Below, in pieces: positions 1 through 12,062 of a stretch of 64,000 nt of DNA. Origin of the DNA: Mantamonas sphyraenae (Eukaryota; CRuMs; Mantamonadidae); contig JAPMXV010000029.1 in the NCBI GenBank assembly GCA_026936335.1, forward strand, positions 434,001 through 498,000, written 5' to 3'. Numbering within the stretch: position 1 is the stretch's first letter; every line of letters begins with the position of its first letter. The notes under the pieces are model-generated. The model saw only the letters and a list, made by a program, of their open reading frames with translations, ran no database searches and was not told where the DNA came from. A program made the position numbers and the translations under genes.

Positions 1-1
1 C

Positions 2-3000
2 CTGGAGGATGACATGGATGAGGAAGAGGGCGAGGAGGAAGGCGAGGTGGAGCTGTACGAGGTGGAACTGCAGCGCATCTTGCGTCGCTCGGGCGCAAAC
101 TGGACGTCGTCGTTCAAGTTCAACGGGTCGGCAGTCACGCAGGACAAGTACGACAGCTACCTGCAATCCATCAATATCCTGGTGCAAGCCCGCAACTTTC
201 TGGTGTTCCAGGTCAGTGTAGCGTTGTACGGCGCCCGAAAAAGCGGGTGGCGCCCTTTTTTGGCGGGAAGCCTGACACCTGACACACAACCACCCCCCCC
301 ACCAACCCCGTACACACGCACAACACGCACACTTGACACAGGGTGATGTGCAAAGCGTCGTGTCCACAAACCCCATGGAAAAGACACGGCTGTTTGAAAC
401 CATCTCCGGCTCGGGAGCGCTGAAGGACGAGTACGAACGGCTCAAGGCGCAGGTGGACGATGCCAAGATGCAAACATTGGAGCTGCACAAGCTGGTCAAG
501 GACAACCGCACGGAGAAGAAGCAGTACCTGGAGCAGAAGCAGGAGGTGGAAGAGTACGAGGCGCTTCTGGAACAGCGTGTAAGTGTGTGCCTGACCCCAC
601 GCGCTGCAACGCCGGCGAAAAGCGAGTCCTGATCACTCTTTGCGTTTTTCCTGATCACCCACCCGCCCCACTAGACCGCGCGCCCTCCACCTGCCTATGC
701 ACCCCTTGCACGCACTGACACGGTAAGCGGTGGCATCCCACACGACACAGAACACCGTGAATCTGCAGCAGGCGTTGTGGGAGGTGTACCACATGAACCT
801 GGAGATTGGCGAGCTGCACGAGAGCGTGCGGCAGGTGCAGGCGGAGTTGGAGGAGAAGCGACACCAGTACAAGCTGGGCCAAGAGCAACTGAAGGAGCTG
901 CGTCAGGAGGAAGCACGATTCCAGCGCGAACTGAGCAACATCGAGCGCCGCCAGGTGACCCTCAAGGAAACCGCACAGAAGCAACGCTCCGAGCACGTTT
1001 ATGCCACACAGGAGGCCCAGATGCGCCAGGACAAGATCACACAGCTGGAAAAAAGTGTCAAGGCTCTGGAAGAGGCACAGGACAAGCACCAGCGCACCAT
1101 TGCCGACCTCGAGAAGCAGCTGGACATTCGCCAAGCGTGACCAGGCTCGCTTCGAACAACAGGTCGAGGAGAACGCCACCAGCCAGCAGGGGCTCAAGCT
1201 GGGTGAGCAGGAACTGCGCGAGTATCGCAAACTGTATGTTGTCACCGTTTGACCTGCATACACACACACACACACACTCAGAGCTGCACTCACACACACA
1301 CACACACACACCACGTGCCACTCACAGCAAGGCAGAGGTCAAGACACAGACAAGCACACAGCAAGCAGAACTGGACACACTGCAGCGACAGGCCAGGAAG
1401 GACAAGGACAAGATGGCGGATCTGGAGCGACGCATGGCGGAGCTTGAAGAAGCGCGCAAGACACACACGGAGACGCGACAGCTGTCTGCAAGCAACCGCG
1501 ACAAGCGTGAGCAGTCCATTGTGCAGTTTTCTGCATCGCTGAACCAGATCGACGCCGAGATGAAGCAGCTCAATGCAGAACTCGCAACCATGCGCTCGCA
1601 GAAGCTGGAAACCGAGGCCGAACTGGAGCAGGTCTCTCTGCGCCTCAGCGAGGCCAGCGCAGACCACAGTGAGTCGGAACGCGAGGCCAAACAGCGCGAG
1701 TGCGTCGATTTCCTGCGCAATGCCCTGGGCGACAACGTGTACGGGCAACTGGGCGAGCTGTGTGAACCCGTCGACGATCGCTTCCGCATGGCCCTCACAG
1801 TGGTCCTGGGCCAGCACATCGACTCGGTCATTGTCGAGGACATGCGCACAGCCAAGGAGTGTGTGCAGTTGATGAAGGAGAAGCAGTTTGCGTCCATGAC
1901 GTTCCTGCCACTGGACTCCATCCGAGGCTCTGCCGTGCCCGACCACCTGCGCCGCATCTCCCAGACCGCTCGTCCAATCATCGACGTCGTCTCCTTTGAC
2001 GCTCGTCTCACACGAGCCCTGCAGTTTGTATGCGGCCACACGTTGGTTGTCGACACGCTGAAGGAGGCTCGCCAGCTGTGCTACGGCAGCAAAGGAGGCA
2101 GCCGCTCCTACACGGCCGTCACCGTCGACGGCACCAAGATTTCGGCCAACGGGTTCATGACCGGCGGCAAGGGCAACCTGCTGCACAAGGCCAAGCGCTG
2201 GGAGAGCAAGCAGAGCTCAAAGTCGATGGACAGCCTGCGCTCCGAGCGCAACTCTCTGCTCAAGCGCCTCGAGAGCTTCGGCAGCATGTTCAAGAAGCAG
2301 CGCGAGCTGGAAGAGAAGCAAATCGAGTCGATGGGTCTGCACAATCGCATCCGCTTCACGCAGAGCGACAGGGACCAGATGGAGAAGGCTCTGGAGGCGA
2401 CAGAGAACACGCTCAAGGCAGTGGACACGCAGGTGCAGGCGCTGGAGGAGCAGATGGAAACCTTGCGCGAGTCCATGCAGGAGCGTCAAAAGACCATGGA
2501 GAGCCTGGAGGCGGAAATCCGCCAGGTGGAGGGTCAGGTGCTGGGCGACTTTTCCAAGTCCATCGGCCTGGACAACATCCGCGAGTATGAGCAGCAGCTG
2601 GAGCAAACGATGAAGGCAGAGGCAGACAAGCGGCTCAAGTACAGCGAGCTGCTGGCCAAAATCGAGGCCGAGCTGGAGTACCAGCGCTCGCGCGATACGG
2701 CGTCGCCCTTGCAGCGGGCGCATGGGGACCTGGAGGTGGAGAACAACGCACTGAACAACGTCAAGAAGCAGCAGGAGAGGCTGCGTGAACAGTACGATGC
2801 AACAAACGCCAAGGTGGCCAAGCAGGCTCGGGACGCAGAGAAGCATCGTCAAGCCAACGAGTCGGTGCTGGAAAAGGTGGCTGCGCTGAAGAAGCTCAAC
2901 AGCCAGCTGAACGCGGACATCGGCAAGTTGACGAAGCGATACAACGAGAAGGAGGTGCAGCTGAGCGACGTACGCCACAAGCGCCACCAGCTTTTCTGTG

Positions 3001-4133
3001 TGGTGAACGAGCAGAATCTGCAGCTGCCCGTGGTCACGGGCCAGTCTGTCCTGGACGTCAGCACAGGCAGCACGGCGAGTGCCGCAAGCAGCAGCAGCAG
3101 CAGCGGCAGCGACAGCGCGGGAGGCAGTGACCCCATGGACACACAATCGAGCCTGGACAGGTCGTCGTCGTCGGTGTCCGAGTCGACTCTGTCAAGCGAC
3201 GCAGCGGGTGCGTACGAGTTCTTGGGCAGCAAGAAAGACCTTGTGCGCGAAGACAAGATCGAGTTTGACTTTGACGCGATCGAGGAATGGATCGAAGGAG
3301 GCAGCGACTTCAAGACGGTGAGCGAGACGCTGGAGGCAAAGTTGACGGACCTGAACGCGCGCATGAAGGACATCTCGCCGAACCAGCATGCAGAAGATAA
3401 CCTGAACAGCGTGGCAAAGAGGCTGGCAGACAGGCAGAAGCAGTTCTCTCGCGCCAAGGCGCAGTCGAACAAGGCAACGAGCGAGTTTAAGCGCGTGCAG
3501 CAGAAGCGCAAGGAGCTGTTTGTGAGCGCTGTGCAGCACGTGGAGCGTGTCATCGACGACATCTACAAGGAGCTGACAAGCCATGCGGGCATGCAGGGCG
3601 GCGTGGCGTCGCTGACAATGGACGCCGGTGGAGACGAGCCGTACCTGGCCGGCATCCAGTATCAGGTCATGCCTGCCAACAAGCGCTTCCGCGCAATGAG
3701 CGAGCTGTCTGGTGGCGAGCAGACAATGGCAGCGCTGGCTCTGCTTTTTGCCATCCACAGCTACCAGCCCTCGCCTTTCTTTGTGCTGGACGAGGTGGAC
3801 GCCGCGCTTGATCTCGTCAACGTGCAGCTGTTCACCAACTACATTCGCAAGCAGAGTGCAAACATGCAGTGCATTGTCATTTCGCTCAAGGAGACGTTCT
3901 ACAGCACGGGAGACTCGCTCATCGGCGTGTACCGCCAAACGGACCACTCGCGCACACTGTCGCTGGATCTGCGGCCGTTTGAGATGGTCACGCAGCCGTT
4001 GCACGTGGCCACCGACAGCATCAACGTCAGCAGTAGCAGCAGCAGGAGCAGTAGGAGCAGCAGAAGCAGAAGCAATGGCCTGGACCTGGACGACGAGGAA
4101 GGTGAGTGGGAAGGGCAGATGGTGGCCGTGTAG
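2..4133 (+). CDS. SMC1: Cohesin ATPase subunit SMC1 (5'-truncated by window edge)
   Basis: Structural-maintenance-of-chromosomes subunit of the cohesin ring, which holds sister chromatids together in the nucleus. Exons by splice consensus: <2..211, 342..578, 751..1233, 1328..4133. The first exon leads into NILVQARNFLVFQ, spliced to GDVQSVVSTNP as in SMC1. Long coiled coils surround the hinge (about 1700-2180, with FMTGGKGN). The C-terminal ATPase head has LSGGEQTMAALALLFA and the Walker B FFVLDEVDAALD; the following CIVISLKETFY and LIGVY favour SMC1 over SMC2-4. The Walker A end (roughly 70 residues) lies before the window. A serine-rich insert lies at about 3060-3220. Between 1125 and 1140 the frame changes: one extra base in the run around CGCCAAGCG must be ignored to keep the coiled coil aligned and avoid the TGA at 1138. 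The intron at 1234-1327 is a CA-microsatellite. The gene is convergent with the LCB1 gene (122 bp between stops). Identity is very likely; the frameshift is probably a sequence error. Confidence 0.93.
1257..1316 (+). repeat. (CA)n microsatellite in SMC1 intron 3
   Basis: Two CA-dinucleotide runs lie within the 94-bp intron 1234-1327. Several other introns here are CA-rich on the coding strand. Confidence 0.85.
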
Positions 4134-4255
4134 GTGACGGGAATGCAACACACACACGAATCACTACATTGTACACCGTGTTGCGGAATTCATTTCAATT
4201 TCTTCAATTTCTTCGACGCAGACACAGCTGGAAAGGACAAGGACGACGACGGAGG

Positions 4256-6058
4256 TCATGCGCCGACGTTGTCGAGAACGGTCGCCACGGTCTTGCGAAT
4301 CACGCGTGCGGCCTGGTCCAGATCCTGGTTGGTATGAGCCACACTGACAGCCAGGCGAATGGACGGGTTGGGCAGGTTGCGCTTGCGGGGGGCGTGCTTG
4401 GTGCGGGTCAGCAAGACGCCGCTTTCAAAGCAGCGCTCCACAACCTCCTGCAGAGCCATCTCCTCCAGGTTGCGGCTCTCTGGATGACGCTCCTCAAATT
4501 CCAGCACCACCAGGGGAACGATGTCGTCGCCGCGCACAATCATGCCGTCCATGTCCTTGAGGGCGTTGCGCAGGCGCATCGACTTTTCCCGCAGCGTGGT
4601 CAGGAGCTCGGGGTTCTTCTGCATCTTGCGGATGCTCTCAATGGTCATGGTGACCAGGAACGGAGGCAGCGAGGCGGAGAACACATAGCCCGAACCGTGC
4701 AGGCGCTGGTAGTCCACCACTTCCGGGGTGGAGCCCACAGTGAAGCCGCCCGTGGCGCCCAGCGAGCGATCCATGCCGCCAATGTAGATGTCCACATCCT
4801 TGGCAGCCTGCAGACCAAAGTGCTCCGGGGTGCCGCGGCCCGTGGGGCCCATGCAGCCAAAGCCCACCGAGTCGTCCAAGATGAGGCGCCACTTGAAGCG
4901 GTCCTTGAGCACCACAATGCGGTCCAGCGGTGCAATGTCGCCAGTGTCTGCAAACACACCCTCCGTCACCACGTAGCGGCGAGTCAGTTTGCGGCCCGTC
5001 TCCTTGTCCACCAGGGCCACTTCCTCCAGCAGCTGCTCCAGGTGCGCCACGTCGTTGTGGCGGAACTGCTTCACGATGCAGCGCGTCAGATCAATTGCCG
5101 TCTGGATGGCATAGTTGCACGCCTCGTCACTGTGGATGGCATACGCGGGAATGTGATGGGTTGTGTGTGAGTTGCACAGACGAGCTCCTTTGCGACACCC
5201 CACATGGCACATTCCCCATGCATGGAATGCAGGGGCATGAAATCACGGATGGCCCGTCTCGTGGCTACACCTACACAATGATCATGTCCACCTTCTTGGC
5301 AAAGGCCGGAATGGCCGAGATGACGGTGGTGAACGGCGACGCATACAGGATCGAGTCGTTGGTGCCGTACAGCTCGGCAAGAGTCTCCTCCAGCTCAAGG
5401 TGTACGTCTGTATGCCGGCGCGTGTGTGTCAAGTGGCGTGTGCGCAACAGGTGTCAGTCTCAAGAGTTGTCAGGCGGGCGCTGCTGCTGCGTTTCCTGGA
5501 GGGAAAACACTCGGCGCGCGAAATTTTTTTGGCGGCTCAGGAAATCCACGCACCAAAGGTCCCGTAGAAGCCGCGAGGCCCACAGCTGCCGACGCCGTAC
5601 TTGCGGATGGTGTTCTCGCCGACGCCAAGCACGCCCTGGTCCTGGAGGAAGCCCAGGTAGTTGTGGGTGGCCAGGTTGATGACCTGGTGGCCGCTGACCG
5701 AGACACGAGGGCCGGCCATGCCGTCGAGGACCGGGGCGCGCAGGTTGAGCTGGTCCAGCTCCGTCAGCGGCTTGTTCAGCAGCGGCTCGGGCTGCCACTC
5801 CTTGCACAGCTTGTTGATCTCCGCCTCGGTGAGCTTGCTGTCGTCCGTCTTGTCAAACGGCTTCATGCAGGCCAGAAGCAGAACGATGAACAGCACCAGC
5901 GCAATCTCAAAGAACACGTGGTACGGGTTTGCGTGCAACACCTCACGGATGTAGTCAAACGCAAGCCACGACACATGGGACGCAAAGTCCTTGGCGCTCT
6001 GCGGCACCAGGATGCTCAGTGCATCAAAGATGGACTTGTTGAAGAACGAATCGGACAT
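4256..6058 (-). CDS. SPTLC1: Serine palmitoyltransferase long-chain-base subunit 1 (LCB1/SPTLC1-like)
   Basis: Non-catalytic subunit of serine palmitoyltransferase, which condenses serine and palmitoyl-CoA at the ER membrane as the first step of sphingolipid synthesis. Exons (complement): 5554..6058, 5275..5407, 4256..5129, giving 503 residues, close to the family length. A single N-terminal membrane segment spans about residues 46-64, followed by the family-typical KEWQPEPLL. The PLP-fold body contains CGPRGFYGTF, VVTEGVFADTGDIAPL and GYVFSASLPPFL. Where the catalytic LCB2 subunit carries the PLP lysine this protein has GGMDRSLGATGG, so the lysine is absent, as expected for LCB1. Intron phases close perfectly on family-conserved residues (GTF/DVHLELEE and MIIV/DEACNYAIQ). 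The start ATG at 6058 faces the start of the NT5DC-like gene 125 bp away. Confidence 0.94.
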
Positions 6059-6183
6059 CTGCTTGCTTGCCCCGCCGCGGCCATCGACCCCCTTCCATCC
6101 AGCCCCGCGCCACCGCCCCCCCCCTACCCCGGCCCACATCCCCGCGGCTGCTTTCTGCCCCCACACACCCTGTGTTTGCTCGC
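6059..6183. promoter_or_regulatory. Divergent intergenic region, LCB1 / NT5DC
   Basis: The 125 bp between two opposing start codons must hold both core promoters and 5' leaders. The plus strand is strongly pyrimidine-rich (C-runs around 6110-6125) and no TATA box is evident. Inferred from gene positions only. Confidence 0.45.
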
Positions 6184-8299
6184 ATGTTTGCCAGGTCCGT
6201 CTCTCGGCCCGCAGGCACCTCTGCCAACCACGGGACGGCAGCCCTTTTGAACGCCCTCAACCTCGTGCGAGACGACGTCCACGCTACAGCCTCGGCTTCT
6301 GCGCTCTCCCTTGGCTCCGTTGCTTCCATTCACACACGCGCTGCCTCTCCTGCTCATTGCATGCAGAGCAAGCGCTCCAGCGACGTCTCGGTGGGCAACA
6401 ACGCCTCCACCCTCGACTACTACAACGTCGAGATGCCGCCCAAGGGCTATATCCAGCAGTACCTCATGGATCAGGCGCACGACACAAGCTTTGCCGCTCG
6501 CCAAGTCGCCACTCATCTGCGTGAATTCGAGGTGAGGCCCCTCTACCGGTCACCGCGTTCCTCTCTCCCTCCCAACTGCAGCTGCTCACCCACAAACACC
6601 CCACGTCGCCACCCACCCACACAACGCGCTTCTTCTTGCACAGGCCCGCAAGAAACACATCCGACACCTAGCACAGGCAAACATCTTGCCCATGGTGGAC
6701 CCCTATCGCGTGCACGCCAACAATGATGTCGAGTTCGTTTGCCCCAAGCTTTCCGTTCCTTCTCTGCCCCACACCCTGCCGTTTCCCCTGCAGCCCAACC
6801 CTGCCGACAAACCCACATGCAGCTTCCAGCCGTGTTGTTTTCCTCCAACTGTCACTCACACAGCCTGCCCGTGTCCTCTCCACGGCCACACCGGGCGGTC
6901 ACACGCACTTTGCAGCATGTCCCAAATCGAAATGATCGGCTTCGACTACGACTACACACTGGTGGACTACACCGAAGAGCTGGACCAGCTCATCTACGAG
7001 CTCGCCAAGGAGCACATGGTCGACGTGCTGGGCTACCCTCCCTCCCTCATGGACTGTAAATTCGACCCAACCTACGCCAGCCGCGGCCTGTACTACGATC
7101 GCAACACGGGCAACCTCATGAAGCTCGACTTTCTCAAACGCATGCAACCGGGCACTGTCTACTTTGGACGCCAGCCTCTGAGCCGCGAGCAGCTTGAGGC
7201 CACGTACGACAGCCTGCAGATCTCCCGGTTCTACTTTGCCGACCATCTGCGGCCCATGAACGACCTCTTCACCATCCCCGAGGCCTGTCTCATTTCCGAT
7301 ATCATCCAATCATTTGTCGAATCCAACATCGACTTTGCCCCATCCTACATTCTCGAGGACGTTCAGCAGGCCGTCGAGAGCATCCACTACACATCCCTCC
7401 ATAGCGAGATTGCAAAGGACATCAGCAAGTACGTGGTGCAAAACCAAGGCGTGGTCGACCTTCTCGTCCGCTGGAAGCGTGCGGGCAAGAAGCTGTTTCT
7501 CCTCACCAACAACAAGTTCCAGAACGTCAACGCCGGCATGAGCCACCTCACACGCAGCTTCCTCCCTCCCGAGTATGCCGACTGGCGTGAGTTGTTTGAC
7601 TACATCATGTGCAGTGCAGACAAGCCTGAGTGGTACCGTGGCAAGCGTCCCTTCCGCATGCTCGACCGCTACACAGGGCGCATCAACTGGCGCAAGATCG
7701 ATCGCCTCCAACAGGGCGAAGTCTATGTCCACGGCTCCCTGAGCTGGTTCCACAGCCTCGTCGGCGTCAACCCACGCAACATTTTGTACATTGGGGACAA
7801 CCTTGCCGCCGACCTCGAAGAGGCCACCGCCATCCTCGGCTGGAACACCTGCGTCATCATACGTGAAATGGAGCGCGAAATCCATGTGCAGAACACACCC
7901 CAGTATCGACAGATTCTCCTCTCATTCCTGGAAGCTCAAAAGATGCTCTCGCGCGTCGGCAAGCACATGAACAAGGACAGCGCCTTCTTTGGCAATTTGC
8001 AGAAGGAGCTTGCCTGGTACCGCCGCATGATCAAGGAGCTCATCAATCCGCACTTTGGCTCCATCTTTCGCACACACAACCACTCCACCATGCTTGCCTA
8101 CCACATCCAAGAGTATGCCGACGTGTACACCTCCTCACTGCAGAACTTTACAAAGTACTCGGACACCCATCTCTTTTATGCCCAGCGCAAGTATCTCCCG
8201 CATGAAGAGATCTTTGTCACTTTTGACTCCTCCATGGGTGCCCTCCTCGAGGAAGATGAGCTGCCCGACAACGACGAAAACCCCTTTGAGCGCGAATGA
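6184..8299 (+). CDS. HAD-family 5'-nucleotidase domain protein (NT5DC2/3-like)
   Basis: Member of the haloacid-dehalogenase 5'-nucleotidase (IMP/GMP-nucleotidase, NT5DC) family; the substrate cannot be inferred. Probable exons: 6184..6531, 6644..6736, about 6917..8299. HAD motif I is GFDYDYTLVDY, the motif II region is LFLLTNNKF, and the late acidic motif is ILYIGDNLAADL; the C-terminus keeps FGSIFRTHNHSTM, typical of NT5DC2/3. The N-terminus from 6184 (MFARSVSRPAG...) is Arg/Ser/Ala-rich and could be a mitochondrial presequence. The second intron is awkward: a GT at 6737 and the AG at 6914-6915 give exons one base out of phase. The alternative, reading straight through, inserts about 60 Pro/Cys-rich residues just before the catalytic motif. 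Either a base is miscalled or a non-standard boundary is used. Upstream starts at 6067 are possible. Convergent with the LRR gene, 24 bp between stops. Confidence 0.85.
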
Positions 8300-8323
8300 A
8301 CGCATTTTTTGGCGGAGTCACGG

Positions 8324-10095
8324 TCACGGCTGCCTCAGCATCGCCAGTATCCGTTCCATCACCTCGTCTGGCAGCGTGACCCACCCTTCCCATCCTTTCT
8401 CTTCTGTGTACTCGTCCATGCCGCCGGCTTCAAACATTTCCTCCCTCTCCATCCCATTCATCACCAGCGCAGTTTCCAACTCCATGTCCAATTGATCCGA
8501 ACACAACCAGTGCCACGTGGGCGTCCACATGTGCACGACGAGCATCTGCCGTGCGTACTCGGCGCGTTCCGCTGGAGTCATCATCTCTCGCGCGCCATAC
8601 GCCGTCAGCACCTCTTCCATGGCTTTCCCCTGCCCGTTGAGCAGTGCCTTCATCACGGCTGGAGATCTCCACTGTTTCGTGTTTGCAGGCACACCTTGTT
8701 CCAACAGACTCGCGACCTTGTCAACCTCTCCGCGCTCGACTGCGTCATCAGATTGTTTGCATCCTCTTGATTCCGTGCAACCGATGAAAACCACGCTTCT
8801 GTCGAAGCGAGTCCCCTGTTCTCATCGGCCGCATCATTGATTGCGGCTCGCATCCGCTCAGTGCACTGTCCGACCGTCGACCACGGCCCTGAGCACTTGC
8901 GTACGGACTTGTTGCGCATTATCTCCACAATTGCGTCGTGGGTTTCATCGCTCCACGCAGGAAACTGTGAGACACGCAACGTGAAGAATTCCACCTCGGC
9001 CACGGTGGGGTGCTTCGCAAGGGCTCCTGCGATGATCTGCACGCTTTCGTCCCCCATGTCTTTCGAAACCAGACGAATGACCAACCTGCGCAGCTGATGC
9101 ATCTTTGACAATGCGGAGACGAGCACTTCAGCTGCAGGCACGGTCATTTCGAAAAGCGCAATCGGCAGGGACAACTCGTCCAGATTCGGTGTTCCATTCA
9201 GGGCCTGCAACAGCACCATGCCATCCATGCGGCGACGAGTGTTGTACACTGTGCTTTGCTCATGGACCAGGCCGGACAAGTCCAGACGGAGAAGGTTGGA
9301 GCCGTGGGAAGAAAGCACCTCGCTGAAGCTCTCCAGGTCATCTGCGTTCATGCCGCCCGACAGCTCCAACTTTTGCAAATGGCCTTCTTCCAACATACAG
9401 CGCACACCTGCACACGCATCCAGGCGGGAAGGTGTGAATCTGTTGCCTTCGCCCAACAGCAGTTCTTGCAGGTCGGTCTTGCATGCTGCCTCGCACAACC
9501 GTGTCAGACCTTCCCCCGTGAATCTTGTGCTAAGCACATTCAAACGCAGAATCTCTGGCTTTTGGCCCAAAAGATTCACCATGGCCTCTATGCTGGCGTC
9601 CGATATGGCTGTGCCAGCCAATTCGAGGTACTGCAGGCCAGGAATGCTGCCCAGGGCAGGAGCCACCACTTCGAAGCCAACATCATCGATAAAGACGCTG
9701 TGCGAAAAGTCGATGTACACGAGATTGTTCTTGGCGTGCTGCAAGGCGTGAGAGAAGCGTTGCATGCTCTTCATGGGCACTTTGTCTTCCAACCCGATGA
9801 TGAACAGCATCTCCAGCTCAGGCAGACCCATGAGCAAGTCTGCCAAGTGCTCGAAACACTTCCCAGGTGGGGTGAGTTCGCAATTGCTGAGCGCCAACAT
9901 GGACATTCGCGAACCCTTGGCCCCTTCGGCCAGAACCCTCATCCCAGCAGCCGACACTTCCTCACCCTCAAACCACGGTGTTGGATCATCAGCCAAAGCG
10001 CTCTGGACACCCTCCACGTCGCCATCCATGCAGCAGCGGATGATCTCTGACATTTGCAAAACTTGTTTCTTCTTCTGGGTGCCCCTGCGCGCCAT
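8324..10095 (-). CDS. Leucine-rich-repeat (RNI-like) protein, frameshifted
   Basis: Not assigned to a named family. The first 450 or so residues contain irregular leucine-rich repeats of the ribonuclease-inhibitor type (for example LQYLELAGTAISDASIEAM, LLRLDLSGL, LRRLVIRLVSKDMGDESV). The N-terminus begins MARRGTQKKK, followed by a short helical segment resembling an ankyrin unit (CMDGDVEGVQSAL). No membrane segment or signal peptide is seen. The frame that begins at 10095 runs to 8653, but the more conserved-looking continuation (DDAVERGEVDKVASLLEQG, ankyrin-like) is in another frame ending at 8324. Joining them needs one inserted base near 8750-8762; the total span of 1772 nt is 3n+2, consistent with one missing base. 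No intron signals are present there. The start lies only 27 bp downstream of the RIC8 stop on the same strand. Confidence 0.7.
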
Positions 10096-10122
10096 CGTCG
10101 CCCAACCTCATCCTCACACACC

Positions 10123-10387
10123 TCACTGCTCGTCCTCTCCTTCAGCGTCTTGGTCGTGGTCGAGCGAGTCACCGCTGTTGCTGGCCATGCTTGCCCCAAA
10201 GTCGACAACCGTCCCGTCAAACGGATTCACGGTCTGAATGACCCCCAGAGCATTCATGCGTTGGATCAAACCGGCCACGCGCTCGGCCTCGGCTTCAGCC
10301 TCCTCCTCTGTCCATCCTTCAGGGATGGCCGACGACCGAGTCTGTCCACTGCTGCTGCTGCCTCCAGCGCCCGTGCCGCTGCTCCCA

Positions 10388-10425
<38 letters not shown>

Positions 10426-12062
10426 TCCGCCACCTCCCGACGCCAGACTGGCACTCAAATCGTCTTCTTGGTCTGCTACGTCGTATCTCGTCTCATTCCA
10501 CTCGGTTGCTTTGATCTGTTTGCTGCCTGCACTGCCCAGCGCACCCCACAAGCCCTTGGCCGTCAGCAGGCCTGCAGCGTTGCCCAGTCCAGTGCGGTTT
10601 GTAAATTCTTTGGCGTCATTGTGGCACAGTTCGTACAGGAATTCCGTGGCTGCGCGGTTGACCATGTCCGTGCTGCACGTCAACAACGAAATCAGCTTGT
10701 CCTCCAACAGATCGGACTCGCGCAGCTCGCTTGGCTTCTTGCGGTCCACCACATCCGCGCCCTTGGGTTCCTCCCTACCTGAAAACACCATTGTATGCAG
10801 CCTCTCGTGCCATTCCTCGTTGCATCGTGCCACCACCATCAACGTCGACAACACCTGCGCCGCCTCACGCGTTGGCATGGTCCTGTCCTCGATTTCCACG
10901 TCCAACACCGCAAACAGGCCCCGAAGCAAGTGGTCCTTGTCATCGATGGTGTCGTGCACGTACAAGAAGACGTTGGACAACAGGTTGCACGCCCACCGCT
11001 GCACAGTGCGCACGTCGTCGTCCCTCGGATCCTCCTTCAGCGCCTGCACCAGCCATGCCGTCAACTGCACCAGTTCATCGTGCACGGCACTGTCCAGCGA
11101 CTCCACCGCTTCCATGCGTGCGTCGGCATTGTCCAGCGCTTGCGCCGAAAACGTGCCAAGTTCCATCGTTGCCTGAAACATCGCCAGACAAGCAAAGTCC
11201 AGCGCAGTCTCTGCGTAGGTGGATGTGGAGAGGAAGCGCTCGAGCACACGTGTCATGATGCCCACAATGTGACTGTTGTTCTCCAACAGGCTCGACGCGA
11301 GGTCCCCCTTTCCCGAGAACAACACGCACAGGAAGCGACACAGCCCCATGTATACACCTGTACTGTGATCTGTGTCTGTGTTGCTCGTCAGGTTCTGTGT
11401 GCGGGGTGTGGGCACTCGGTGTCAGCGTGGGAAGGGTGCGGGTAGCGGAAGCAGCGACAAATACTCACCGTTTCGATGCAGGTGAGGATGCTGGTGCATG
11501 TGTCCACAGTCAAAGCCCCCGACACAGACGAGAGGTACGATGGACGCATGATGGACATGTTGATGAGGAGCTTGAGCACGTTGGCCTGCAGCGCAACATC
11601 GTCAAGACCCACCTCCGGCGCTGCACACACCAGTGACGACGACGAGTTTGGCGTTATTCCACAAAGATGCAGGAGCACCTGCACAAAGTCTGGATGGTAC
11701 ACACAGGTGAACCCAGCTGCCAGCGGAGCCTGGTTCTTCAGGAAGAACACAAACGCGCTTTTGGCCTTTACGTTGTTCTCCAGCTCCCAGCTGCTGGTCA
11801 GCGCACATACAATGGGCATTACCAAACCTCGCAGTTGTGTCTCTTGGATGAGTGTGTGGTGTGCTGCAACGCCACGTGTGCGAGCTCGTGTCAGACGTGC
11901 GAGTCCTGGGGTCCTATCTGTTCATTTGCTCAACTCACGTGCTGTGGTCTCATTGTACGTCTGCACCGCATCCAGCCACGCTGCCGCCGTTGGTTGATCC
12001 AGCGTGTCAGCAGAGCTGGACTGGGCCAGCTGGGCAATGTTGTTCAGTGCTGTGGTGGCCAT
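10123..12062 (-). CDS. RIC8: RIC8/synembryn, G-alpha chaperone and exchange factor
   Basis: RIC8 proteins bind nascent or GDP-bound heterotrimeric G-alpha subunits in the cytosol, assist folding and promote nucleotide exchange. Exons (complement): 11939..12062, 11469..11863, 10123..11394, giving 596 residues. The armadillo-like helical body includes the signature FLYELCHNDAKEFTNRTG followed by GNAAGLLTAKGL. The C-terminal signature IPEGWTEEEAEAEAERV then IQRMNALGVIQ matches the family end. All three junctions keep phase with GTGAGT donors. A polyserine/glycine tract encoded by a CTG/GCT repeat (10330-10440) and an acidic tail are lineage-specific. The start codon is separated from the PEX7 start by just 34 bp, so the two genes probably share a promoter. 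The presence of RIC8 implies heterotrimeric G-protein signalling in this organism. Confidence 0.93.

Noticed and set aside
1290-3146. Minus-strand ORFs opposite SMC1
   Set aside because: Leu/Val/His-rich shadows of coiled-coil codons, no domain.
3700-4133. SMC2/SMC4 (condensin) identity for the first gene
   Set aside because: The segments after Walker B (CIVISLKETFY, LIGVY) and the FQ/GDVQSVV junction fit SMC1.
4106-5170. Plus-strand 354-codon ORF
   Set aside because: Antisense to LCB1 exon 3, whose PLP-fold motifs are unmistakable.
6067-6183. Upstream in-frame ATG for the NT5DC gene
   Set aside because: It would place coding sequence across the divergent promoter; the peptide is Pro/Arg-rich noise. 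Kept only as an alternative start.
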